Of a stretch of 64,000 bases of DNA, positions 53,802 to 62,581 are shown piece after piece. Made by a program: the position numbers and the translations under genes. Numbering within the stretch: position 1 is the first letter of the stretch; every line of letters begins with the position of its first letter. Under the pieces are notes generated by a model. That model was not told where the DNA came from, made no database searches, and worked only from the letters and a program-made list of their open reading frames with translations. The stretch is from Mesorhizobium loti. Its GTDB lineage: Bacteria > Pseudomonadota > Alphaproteobacteria > Rhizobiales > Rhizobiaceae. The stretch spans positions 4,841,001 to 4,905,000 of the forward strand of contig CP050293.1 of the NCBI GenBank assembly GCA_014189435.1, written 5' to 3'.

Positions 53802-54265
53802 CGACTCACCTGCTCCTCTCCGCCGCTGACTTGCCTTTACTCCTTTTGGTTTGGCTCCCTCGCAAAAGCTTGTCAGCGTGAACTGATACGCTCGTTTATC
53901 GTGTGTCAGGCTGCCTAGGTCTTAGGAATGGATTTAAGGAGTAGGGCATGCGCCGCCCCAACGCGCGGACGTATGGCTTCCCTGCCCTTTAGAGGTAACC
54001 CAACCTGGAAGGCATACTACGATGCTGTGGAAAAGACGCATTAATCCTGGTTAACAATTTGCAATTATATCTTAGATGGCTAATATAATAAACCCTATAC
54101 AGCCTGTAATTGTACAGGCCTGATGTTACACCAAAAAGTATATACGGAATTGCCTCGACCTGAGAGGTGCAAACTTGCGATTCGAGGAATCGGGCCGCGA
54201 TTTAGAAAACCGCACTGACCGCTGCCGGTCCACACTCCCTTAGGCGCATCCCATGCTGCTCGAAC
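53802..54265. other. AT-rich upstream region of the LuxR-type gene
   Basis: No gene is supported. The stretch around 54050-54160 is clearly richer in A and T than its surroundings and contains the palindrome described separately. Confidence 0.45.
54102..54119. promoter_or_regulatory. 18-bp palindrome upstream of the LuxR-type regulator
   Basis: GCCTGTA-ATTG-TACAGGC: 7-bp perfect arms around four bases in an AT-rich region. This is of the size and symmetry of a dimeric regulator operator, or a small RNA hairpin. No further copy was noticed in the window. Confidence 0.45.
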
Positions 54266-54487
54266 CTAGCGCGGCTTCTCGAATATGCTCACGACGTCGG
54301 CGCCACCGGTGTATCGGTCTCCGGTTGACACCCGAATTGTTGCTCTCGTACTCCGTTCGTATGCTTTGCGCATATCTAGCGCGACCGCATATAGTCCCCC
54401 AGCCCCGGCGCCGTTTCTCACAAACTGCCCGTCGGTTAGGCCCGGTGTCCTAGCCCCATCCCAACAAAGGGTGCCGGGCCGCTCCAT
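54266..54487 (-). CDS. Hypothetical small protein
   Basis: A protein of 73 residues starting at ATG 54487 with GAGGA five bases upstream. The sequence has FVRNGAGAGGLYAVALDMRK and ends DVVSIFEKPR. No recognised family; kept only because of its ribosome site and plausible composition. Confidence 0.3.
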   Translation of the reverse strand: MERPGTLCWDGARTPGLTDGQFVRNGAGAGGLYAVALDMRKAYERSTRATIRVSTGDRYTGGADVVSIFEKPR

Positions 54488-54984
54488 CCAAATCCTCGTT
54501 GACTAAAGGCCCGCCGCCCCATTTGCGAGGCGACGGGCCCTCGCCCCAGCCCACACACCTATCAACGCAATTGCGGTGCCAAGCGTACTGACCCATAACG
54601 GGTCGCATTTGGCCCCACGGCGGACGGGCTTCACATCAGGCCTGGCAGCAACGATAGTCTCAGCGTGATTGGCATGGCATGGCGCCCCACCACAGGGCCT
54701 TCGTGATCAGAAGCCTTGCAATCCGAGTTAGGCGGACCTAACCCATTGATTGGACCATTTCACGGACGCGCTCCCAATCTTCTTGCCTGATCTCCCGGAA
54801 GCGCAGATCGTGAGAAGACAGCGGCGAGCAGGAGGGTTATGAAGAGCCAGTGATAGGCTTGGAGATGACCATGTCCATCAGCGACCAGATCGGATCGCCT
54901 GGTATATTGCAGGGCCGCCTTTCGGATTGCATCGCGCGGCGGACTGCCGTGGATGAGGGCCGCCGGACCCCGATCCTTAACCTG
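54488..54984. other. Gene-poor stretch before the cysD relic
   Basis: Open frames here overlap each other on both strands and lack ribosome sites or motifs. It may contain further decayed sequence. Confidence 0.35.
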
Positions 54985-55114
54985 TCCTTGTTTCGCCGCG
55001 AGAAGCATTATTTGGCCAAGGAACGACCGATAGTGGAACGCGACGGCATACCGACCTCAGGGATGACGAGCCCATGAAATTGCGCCTCGACGAGAAGCGC
55101 GAGGGATACTTTTA
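54985..55114 (+). pseudogene. cysD: Relic of cysD (sulfate adenylyltransferase subunit 2)
   Basis: One frame gives EKHYLAKERPIVERDG, matching the conserved CysD segment LYLAKERPVVERDG. After a deletion and frame change the last codons read [13 protein letters not shown] then TAG, the typical CysD C-terminus. It lies directly before the CysNC gene, where an intact cysD is expected. Most of the gene is missing, so ATP sulfurylase subunit 2 must come from elsewhere. Confidence 0.6.
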
Positions 55115-55117
55115 GCC

Positions 55118-57049
55118 GTGCGCCACGTGGCAAAGAGCCTCGCACCCGCCGACGGCGTCCGCGACTATCTGGCGGCGCAGGAGAAGAAGTCGCTGCTGCG
55201 CTTCCTCACCTGCGGCTCGGTCGACGACGGCAAGTCGACGTTGATCGGGCGCCTGCTGTCCGACACCAAGCAGATCTTCGAGGATCAGCTCGCCGCGCTC
55301 GAAGGCGATTCGCGCAAGCATGGCACGACGGGAGACGACATCGATTTCGCGCTGCTGGTCGACGGCCTCGAGGCTGAGCGTGAGCAAGGCATCACCATCG
55401 ACGTCGCTTACCGTTTCTTCGCCACGCCGAAGCGCAAATTCATCGTCGCCGACACACCTGGCCACGAACAATACACCCGCAACATGGCGACCGGCGCCTC
55501 GACCGCCAACCTGGCGATCGTGCTGATCGATGCGCGGCAGGGTGTGCTTCGGCAGACCAGGCGCCATTCGATCATCGCCTCACTGCTCGGCATCCGCCAT
55601 GTCGTGCTGGCCGTCAACAAGATCGATCTTGTCGATTTCGATCAGACGGTTTTCGACCGTATCGTAGAGGATTATGGGCAATTCTCGCGCGCTCTCGGCT
55701 TCCAGACCATTGTGCCGATCCCGATGTCGGCCCGTTATGGTGACAATGTCAGCCGCCGATCGGAAAGCATGGAATGGTATTCCGGCCCGACGCTGATCGA
55801 GCATCTCGAAACCGTTTCGGTCGACGAGGCCGCGGTCGAACTGCCGTTCCGGTTTCCGGTGCAGTATGTCAACCGGCCCAATCTCGATTTTCGCGGTTTT
55901 GCCGGCACGATCGCGTCCGGCTCGGTTGCACCCGGCGACGAGGTGGTCGTCGCCAAATCCGGCAAGGCCTCGCGGGTCAAGCGCATCGTCGCGCATGGCG
56001 GCGATCTCGCCCAGGCCGTCGCCGGCCAGGCCATCACCCTTGTGCTTGACGACGAGGTCGAGGTCTCCAGAGGCAACTTGCTGGTTTCGCCGGCCGCACG
56101 GCCGCAGGTCGCCGACCAGTTCGCCGCCAACATCGTCTGGTTCGACGAGGCAGCGCTGCTGCCTGGCCGCTCCTACCTCCTGCGCACCGAGACCGATCAG
56201 ACCAGCGCCACCGTCACCGATCTGAAATATCGGATCAATGTCAACAACTTTGCCCATGAAGCGGCCAAGTCGCTCGACATGAATGAAGTCGGCATCTGCA
56301 ACATCTCGACGCGGACGCCGATCGCTTTCGATCCCTTCGCCGAAAACCGCACCACCGGCGCCTTCATCCTGATCGACCGCATCTCAAACGCCACGGTCGG
56401 CGCCGGCATGATCCTGCACACGTTGCGCCGAGCCGAAAACATCCACTGGCAGTCGCTCGATGTCGGCAAACGCGTGCGCGCCGACATGAAGAACCAGCAG
56501 CCGGCTGTGTTCTGGCTCACCGGCCTGTCGGGCTCCGGCAAGTCGACCATCGCCAACCTGTTCGAAAAGAAGCTGTTCGCCACCGGCCGCCACACCTATA
56601 TCCTGGACGGCGACAACGTCCGTCACGGTCTCAACCGAGATCTCGGTTTTACCGACGCCGATCGCGTCGAGAACATCCGCCGTGTCGCCGAAGTGGCGCG
56701 TTTGATGGCCGATGCCGGTTTGATCGTCATTGTTTCGTTTATTTCGCCGTTCAGCGCCGAGCGGCGCATGGCGCGCGAATTGATGGCGGACGGGGAGTTC
56801 ATCGAGGTGTTCGTCGATACGCCCTTCGAGGAATGCGCCAGGCGCGATCCGAAGGGCCTCTATGCGCGCGCACTGAATGGCGAGATCAAGAATTTCACCG
56901 GCGTCGATTCTCCCTACGAAGCGCCGGAAAACCCGGAAATCCATCTCAAGACACTCGGCAGATCGGCCGAAGAGATGGTGGACGCCCTGGAACACTGGCT
57001 GAACGAGCGCGACATTGCCGAAGACCAACATGCCAGCGGCGGTATCTGA
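55118..57049 (+). CDS. cysNC: Bifunctional sulfate adenylyltransferase subunit 1 / adenylylsulfate kinase (CysNC/NodQ type)
   Basis: A protein of 643 residues. The N-terminal GTPase half has GSVDDGKST near 33, DTPGHEQY near 110 and NKIDLVD near 166, followed by two beta-barrel domains. The C-terminal APS kinase has the P-loop GLSGSGKST near 470, [15 protein letters not shown] near 497 and [14 protein letters not shown]. It makes APS with CysD and then PAPS. The intact copy stands behind a cysD relic, so it needs a CysD from another locus. With the sulfotransferase at 31698 it could supply PAPS for polysaccharide sulfation. The GTG start lies four bases after the relic's stop. Confidence 0.93.
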   Translation: MRHVAKSLAPADGVRDYLAAQEKKSLLRFLTCGSVDDGKSTLIGRLLSDTKQIFEDQLAALEGDSRKHGTTGDDIDFALLVDGLEAEREQGITIDVAYRFFATPKRKFIVADTPGHEQYTRNMATGASTANLAIVLIDARQGVLRQTRRHSIIASLLGIRHVVLAVNKIDLVDFDQTVFDRIVEDYGQFSRALGFQTIVPIPMSARYGDNVSRRSESMEWYSGPTLIEHLETVSVDEAAVELPFRFPVQYVNRPNLDFRGFAGTIASGSVAPGDEVVVAKSGKASRVKRIVAHGGDLAQAVAGQAITLVLDDEVEVSRGNLLVSPAARPQVADQFAANIVWFDEAALLPGRSYLLRTETDQTSATVTDLKYRINVNNFAHEAAKSLDMNEVGICNISTRTPIAFDPFAENRTTGAFILIDRISNATVGAGMILHTLRRAENIHWQSLDVGKRVRADMKNQQPAVFWLTGLSGSGKSTIANLFEKKLFATGRHTYILDGDNVRHGLNRDLGFTDADRVENIRRVAEVARLMADAGLIVIVSFISPFSAERRMARELMADGEFIEVFVDTPFEECARRDPKGLYARALNGEIKNFTGVDSPYEAPENPEIHLKTLGRSAEEMVDALEHWLNERDIAEDQHASGGI

Positions 57050-57307
57050 CAACAGGCTGATGCTCGAGCGGCTGGCCAGGGCTCCTCGCGCGCCGCATCA
57101 GCGCCTCCCTCGATACTCACGGTCCGATCTACTTATGCACCGTTACGACCTGGGAACCGTTTGAGCGCAAACAAGCCCACATAGCGAAACCCGCCACCGG
57201 CAACTAGATGGGCGCCATCCGCCGCCATTTCTGATCGCTGTCAGTCGCAACAGGAACACCGGTGATGCGCTCGCGCTTCGTTGTGCCATGTGCGATCGCA
57301 TGAGCGA

Positions 57308-58657
57308 TCAAACGACGAACACGTCGTGATAGGTCAGGGCCGCTCCGGGCTCTAGGTGGGCGATTTCCACCTGCGGGGTCGATTTCGAGCCGTCGGGATC
57401 ATAGGACAGAACGCCCGTGGCCCGGTTATAGAGCAGGTAATCGTTGCTGTGGGCGGCGTGTTCTCGCAACTCGAAATACGACGAGTTCACCCGCGTCGGG
57501 CTGGACAAGGAACCGGCGCCGAGCTTGGTGAAGATGGCATTGTCGAGATAAAGCGCGTCATGTTCCGCGTTGAAGTCGGTGAGTGTGTCGACATTGCCGG
57601 GGCCATAGGCCGTATCAAAAACGAAGGTGTCATCGCCCCTGCCACCGGTCAGCACGTCGTTGCCACCCAGGCCCCGCAGTGTATCGTTGCCAGCCAGGGC
57701 ATCAAAGGTGTCGGCCGCGGCAGTGCCGACAAACGTATCGTCCCCGGTCGTTCCGTGGGTCGGGTCGGTCGGCGGGGGCGGAGGTGACGGTATCGGGTCG
57801 GTCCCGTCATGGGCTGCATGCCAGTCCGCCTTGGCCTGGGCCCAGTAGTCGCGGGCCGCCTGGCCTTGAAGGACCGTCCAGCCGGCGGGCGGCTTTGGAT
57901 AATCCGACGGCAGCGGCGTGTCAGAGAGGTTGAGGTAGTAGTTGCCGTGCGACTCGACCGTCTTGTCCCAGGCATGCTGCAGCCGCCCCTGGCCGTTGTG
58001 GTGAACGTCGGTGATCGCCACCACGCAGTCGATAAAGTGCAGGCTGGGCGTGATATCGTTAGCGCCTGTGCCATTGTCGAGTTTGAATGGCGAACCGTGG
58101 GTCATCACGCCTTTGCGAAGGTACTCGCCCATGCCGAGAAGCACGCCATCCATGGTGACCGTGTTGTCAGACCCATCCACGTCACCGTCGCCAAGGCTCA
58201 CTCCGGAAAACACGTGGTCGAACAGGGAATCCCGGATGGTGCCGCCGATCACGTCGTCGTCCTCGACCGCGTCGTCTCGTGAGTTGCCGACATAGGAATC
58301 TTCGATAAGGAAGGTGCCGGTGCCGCCGACACGGATGCCATCCCAGGGCTGGGTGATCGTCCAGTCGTCGATGGTAAAGCTGTGGGCTGAATTAATACGG
58401 ACTGCGGCGGAGTTGACGTAGATGTTCTCCCAGTCGCCGGTTTGGGAGACCGTGCCGTTGATCGTGCCGCCCAAAGCCAGGAGGTTGTCGCCGGGGTTGA
58501 CGACCGCGAAGGGATAGAGGTTGGTGGGGCTTCCCTGATTGGCGACGATCCACGAGGCGCTGGTGGCATCGATTATGGTGTCGGCGGGCAGACCGGATAC
58601 TTTATATTGGCGGTAGCCATAGTCGCCGCTCAAGACAATGGTGTTCGTATAGGCCAT
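57308..58657 (-). CDS. Beta-helix protein with RTX C-terminus, type I secretion substrate
   Basis: A protein of 449 residues without a signal peptide, starting [18 protein letters not shown]. The beta-helix (about 1-280) aligns with the Tat-exported protein at 46717 ([35 protein letters not shown]). It is followed by a Pro-rich linker and RTX repeats (about 330-365) [19 protein letters not shown] and RGDDTFVFD, then a C-terminal domain ending YHDVFVV. RTX repeats bind Ca2+ and mark type I export. It may bind or modify the polysaccharide. ATG 58657 has an AAGGTGG site upstream. Confidence 0.85.
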   Translation of the reverse strand: MAYTNTIVLSGDYGYRQYKVSGLPADTIIDATSASWIVANQGSPTNLYPFAVVNPGDNLLALGGTINGTVSQTGDWENIYVNSAAVRINSAHSFTIDDWTITQPWDGIRVGGTGTFLIEDSYVGNSRDDAVEDDDVIGGTIRDSLFDHVFSGVSLGDGDVDGSDNTVTMDGVLLGMGEYLRKGVMTHGSPFKLDNGTGANDITPSLHFIDCVVAITDVHHNGQGRLQHAWDKTVESHGNYYLNLSDTPLPSDYPKPPAGWTVLQGQAARDYWAQAKADWHAAHDGTDPIPSPPPPPTDPTHGTTGDDTFVGTAAADTFDALAGNDTLRGLGGNDVLTGGRGDDTFVFDTAYGPGNVDTLTDFNAEHDALYLDNAIFTKLGAGSLSSPTRVNSSYFELREHAAHSNDYLLYNRATGVLSYDPDGSKSTPQVEIAHLEPGAALTYHDVFVV

Positions 58658-59565
58658 GCTTGGCCACCTTTCACACCCCTCGCCCTTTTTCCCCACGTGC
58701 CTGAAGCCAGAAAGGCCTGCACACATCAGAGCCCCGTCGGCGACATCGCGCAAATCACAAAATATGACAAAATATCGGACACCCACGTCCAATTACAGCG
58801 CCCCGCAGGATAAGTACGTTGATCCCGCTAGAGGGCTACCACGACCAATCGGCTAGCCATCTCGTTGACGAGCGCAAGTGCCCGCGCAAAGTCGCCCCTA
58901 TCTCCTGATTCACTGACAACGCTAATGTCAGGGTCAACTACTACATCGGACATTGGAAGTTCAACGTCCGATACTGGCATGCGGCGCATTACTGCCGCCA
59001 GCTTGTGCGAAATGAGCGTCCGCTTCGGGTCACGACCCGCCCAATTACACGTCGTTGCCGCCGATTGCCGCACGCATCGTTGCAAGGTCTTTCGAAACCA
59101 GAACGCTTGAGCTACGGGTGATGAGTGCCATCAAGGCGAAGAAGAGGTCGAACCTATCTGATAAGTATCACAATAGGTAACACACAAATGAGTAGATTGA
59201 TGCGAGAAGCACGGCCAGATATGTGAAATTCGTTATAAAAATCAATGGTTTACAGGATAGCGCCGATGGTACCGTTGGCTGGGATCGACGCCTTCTCTAA
59301 GTTATTGTTTTCGTTATTCTTTTTACTCCTGAGTTTCGATTTGTATCACAATAGGTATCACAATATGTAGCACATTTATTGCGACTGGGCCTGGAGGCCA
59401 TATTAAAATCGTTGAATGACCGCAAAGGGGCCGGTAGCAGACGGTCAGCTTTTGGGCCGAAGTCGTTAATAAGCGGACGTTTCAAGCCGTCCATTGCCGA
59501 CGTTCGTGTGGGAACCCGCATTTAGGACACTATACTTTCAGAAGTTGGCCATCACCTCAGATCAT
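58658..59565. other. Gene-poor region with repeats between the matrix locus and the pump relics
   Basis: Apart from a doubtful 85-codon frame (58828-59085, minus, ending ALALVNEMASRLVVVAL) I see no gene. The region contains GTATCAC-type repeats at 59164-59182 and the right copy of the long-range repeat at 59265-59377. Confidence 0.45.
59265..59377 (+). repeat. Right copy of the imperfect long-range direct repeat
   Basis: Begins GATGGTACCGTTGGCTGGG and ends GTATCAC-AATAG-GTATCAC-AATAT-GTAGCAC-ATTT, three heptamers with a 12-base period. It is in the same orientation as 9824-9926. A partial copy of the heptamer pair (GTATCAC-AATAG-GTAACAC) lies at 59164-59182. Confidence 0.6.
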
Positions 59566-60639
59566 CTATTTTTCGCCGCTGCCGGTTCCATTTTGTGTTC
59601 CGGGCTGGCTAGCAGGGGAAAGAGCCACGAAAGCTGACATGCCGGGCCGCAAACGATCGAGGCTTGGCTGCCCCAAATCTAATGCGATCTTAACTGGTAT
59701 GCGTTGAACGATACGGGTGAAATTGCCAGTCGCGTTGTCTGCCGGTAGGAGCGCAAACTGTGCTCCGGTGGCTGGAGACAGACTTTCGACCCGCCCATAG
59801 AACTCTGTGCCGGGGACGGCATCGACTGATACTGCAATCCTGTCGCCGATGCGCAGTGCGGCAATTTGAGTCTCCTTGAAATTGGCCACCACCCAGAAGT
59901 TCCGCGGCACGACCGCGGCCAACAGAGTGCCTGCGCGTACATACTGCCCAACCTTGGCCTGGCGTTCGCCGACCCAGCCCTCAGCTGGCGAGTACACGGC
60001 CGTACTTGCGAGCTCGATACGGGCCAGCGTGAGAGATGCGACAGCTGCTGATATGTCGGCGTCAAGCTGCGGACGCTGGGTCTCGATCACGTACATCTGC
60101 TGCCTAGCGGCAGCCAGATTTGCCCGCGCTTCGGCGCTCTTGGCGCGCGCTCGGAGATTGTCCGCCTCCATCTCGTCGCTGACGGACTGTGAAGCCCAAC
60201 CCCCTTTGCTTAGCTGTTGAGTACGCACGAAATTGCGCGCCGTGCGATTTGCTTCGGCTACGGCGCCTTCCAATGCGGCTAACGCCTGTTCAATCACCGC
60301 GCTCTGCAGATCGAGCCGGCTGCTCAGATTGGCGAGTAGCGCGCGGCGCATAGCAAGTTCGGCGGCAGCTTGGTCGACCCGAGCTCGATAGTCTCTGTCA
60401 TCAATCCGAAACAGGACTTCCCCGGTCTTCACCGCCTGATTGTCACCTACGGCGACCTCGGCAATGTAGCCGTTTACCTTCGGGCTAATTGGCGTGACAT
60501 CGCCGCGTACGAAAGCGTTATCGGTCGAGGTCGATTGCAGACTCGCAAACCATCGTCCCGGGGCGATCGAGGTTTAGGCGGCGACGAACACGGTTCCAGC
60601 TGCGAGAAGACTGCCCAGACTAGCGCCTAAAACCTTCAT
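59566..60639 (-). pseudogene. EmrA/HlyD-family efflux adaptor with in-frame stop at codon 22
   Basis: From ATG 60639 (overlapping the corrected MFS stop as ATGA) the frame reads MKVLGASLGSLLAAGTVFVA, then TAA at 60574-60576, then continues in the same frame through RWFASLQSTSTDNAFVRGDV and the lipoyl, coiled-coil and barrel parts to 59566. A Tyr codon changed to TAA is the simplest explanation. The membrane anchor is cut off from the adaptor, so a functional product is unlikely unless readthrough occurs. The partner is the MFS gene upstream. Confidence 0.75.
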
Positions 60640-62200
60640 TGTGGTTCTCCTTCGGCAATGTTCGGTGGCCTCAAGGGTGGCGACCGGCCGATCGCGGCAA
60701 TGCCGATCGCACCGAAAAACAACACGACAACGACCACGAAGAAGCTGTCGTTGAATGCCAAGACCCACGCCTCGCGGCGCACAAGAGAGGCTAAGAAAGC
60801 GACCGCTCGGGTGGTGGAGCCGTTGTCATCGACCAGCCGGTCGCGAAAGCTCCCGCGAGCGTCGTCAGGCGATCAGCGTGGAGCGCGTCGTAGAGCGATA
60901 CATTCGAGGCAATGATATCGGAGTGAAACTTTTCGCGCTCGACAACGAAATTTGACGCCAAAGCGATACCGAGGGTAGTGCCTCCGAGCGTTGCCACGTT
61001 GAAGGCAAGCGAGGCAGTCGGAAGGTCGGCAGGTTTAAGGGCGGTCGCGCCGACAACCAGGGCTGGTGCCAAGAACAGCACCTGACCTACGGCAAAGGCG
61101 ACGAGGGTCGGTCGGAATTGCTCGGCGGCGACAAGAGCGGTGCCGCCAACCACCAATGTCGTTCCCATGGCGCAGAGCCCCAAGCCGAGCACCATGACTA
61201 CTCGCATGTCGAGATGTCGCATGAGCCACCAGACCAGCGGCAATGCAACAAGCTGCGGGATCGCAGCCCACAAAAACAGTTCAGCGAGCTGTAGCGGCCT
61301 ATAGCCTTGCACGACTGCGAGGAACTGCGGCACAAGATAGGAGACCACGATCAAACCCACGCGAAACACCAGATTGAGCGCGATCGGGATGCCGAATTTG
61401 CGCCTCGCAAGGAGCCGGGGTGATATGATCGGTAAAGGTGAGAACTGCAGAAGGAAAAGGAATCCGGACAGCGCGCCGAATGAAGCCGCTGCGGCCCAGA
61501 TGATCATTTCGCTCTCGAACCAGAAGCGCCGCGTGCCTTGAGTCAGAACCAACATCAGCATCCCTAGCGCAAGCGAGAGCAGGATGACGGCGGTCCAATC
61601 GGTCTTAAGGGCAGACCAATCCGCATCGTCCTGACGCGGCACCCAGCCTCGGGCCGCGAGGGCCAAAATCGCGCCAAAGCCTGCCTGGATCAGGAAAAGC
61701 ATTTGCCAGCCAAATCTGTCTTCGGCAAAACCGGCCACCACCGGCCCTATCGAGCCGGGGAACAGAAGCACGAAAGCAAGCAAGGTCACGCCGAGCGGCA
61801 GCCGCGGCCCGCCAGTGACCATGAAGACGGCGACGAAAGCGCCCGGACCGAACCCGCCAGCTACGAAGCCCTGAATTGTCCGCAGCATGATCATCACGCG
61901 GATATCGGGGGCTGTGGCACACGCCAACGCTGTAATTGCGAAGGCAGTGGCGCTCATCGAGAGATACCGGCCGATGCCGAGGAACCTGATAAATGGACCG
62001 GAGGTGACGATCCCAGCGAAACTGGCCATGGTATAGACCGTCAAGATCCAGGACGCCTCGTCTGGTGTGGAAAAGAGCCCTCCCTGGATATCGGCGACGT
62101 TGGCGGAAGCCAACTGCGCCGAAAGGCTGACGAGCAACGACCCTGCTAGGTCGGTACCAAGAAAAAGTCTTTTACTTGGCGTCGATTCACCTGGCCTCAT
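60636..62200 (-). pseudogene. DHA2-type MFS drug exporter (EmrB-like), frameshifted near the C-terminus
   Basis: Membrane protein of the 14-helix DHA2 family, with LFSTPDEASWILTVYTMASF near residue 42 and helices throughout. As read it stops at 60791 after 469 residues with a Pro-rich end. One base inserted near 60845 restores FRDRLVDDNGSTTRAV, a last helix VLAFNDSFFVVVVVLFFGAI and a stop at 60636 overlapping the adaptor's ATG. The loss of the last membrane segments probably inactivates the pump. The start ATG 62200 overlaps the stop of the upstream relic (ATGA). Confidence 0.75.
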
Positions 62201-62370
62201 CGCTTCAAGCGCTCGTGAGTATTTTGCGTTTGAGCTTCAGGCGCGCCATTGGCGCTGCAATGGTAGCTCCAGCTTACCGTGACAATGACGTCGCGCACCG
62301 CCAACAAATGAGTCCTGTCATCGAAGCGTACACCAAGTGTCTGGGTATTGACGTGGATGGCAAAGGCCAT
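62197..62370 (-). pseudogene. N-terminal relic of a (2Fe-2S)-binding oxidoreductase subunit (IorA-like)
   Basis: ATG 62370 has an AGGGAAG site and opens MAFAIHVNTQTLGVRFDDRT then HLLAVRDVI, resembling the first 30 residues of isoquinoline 1-oxidoreductase alpha-type proteins (VNGQTxxVDVDDDTPLLWVLRDV). The iron-sulfur cysteines are lost by frameshift. The frame ends on the MFS start codon, so it may still act as a translated leader for the pump. Confidence 0.4.
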
Positions 62371-62581
62371 AGCGGCTTCCCTTTTGACCAATGACAGTCC
62401 CGAAATGCTACCGCCACATGGCGCCCAATCCATTGGACGATGGTGTCGCCGATACCTTGGGATGGGCCGCCGGACAGGCAACGAGGTTGCCGCTTGCCGA
62501 CCGACACCAAGGCACAATGGACCCTGTAAAGGAGTTGGCGCATAGTCCCGCGCGCACGCGATATTTTGCGAAAGGAACGCA

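Noticed and set aside
54760..55077. Overlapping 75-82-codon frames on both strands upstream of cysNC
   Set aside because: They are mutually overlapping and partly explained by the cysD relic, whose conserved peptides are in fragments of these frames.
58828..59085. An 85-codon minus-strand frame next to the beta-helix/RTX gene
   Set aside because: Codon use is not absurd, but there is no ribosome site, no family and no conserved context, so it was not listed as a gene.
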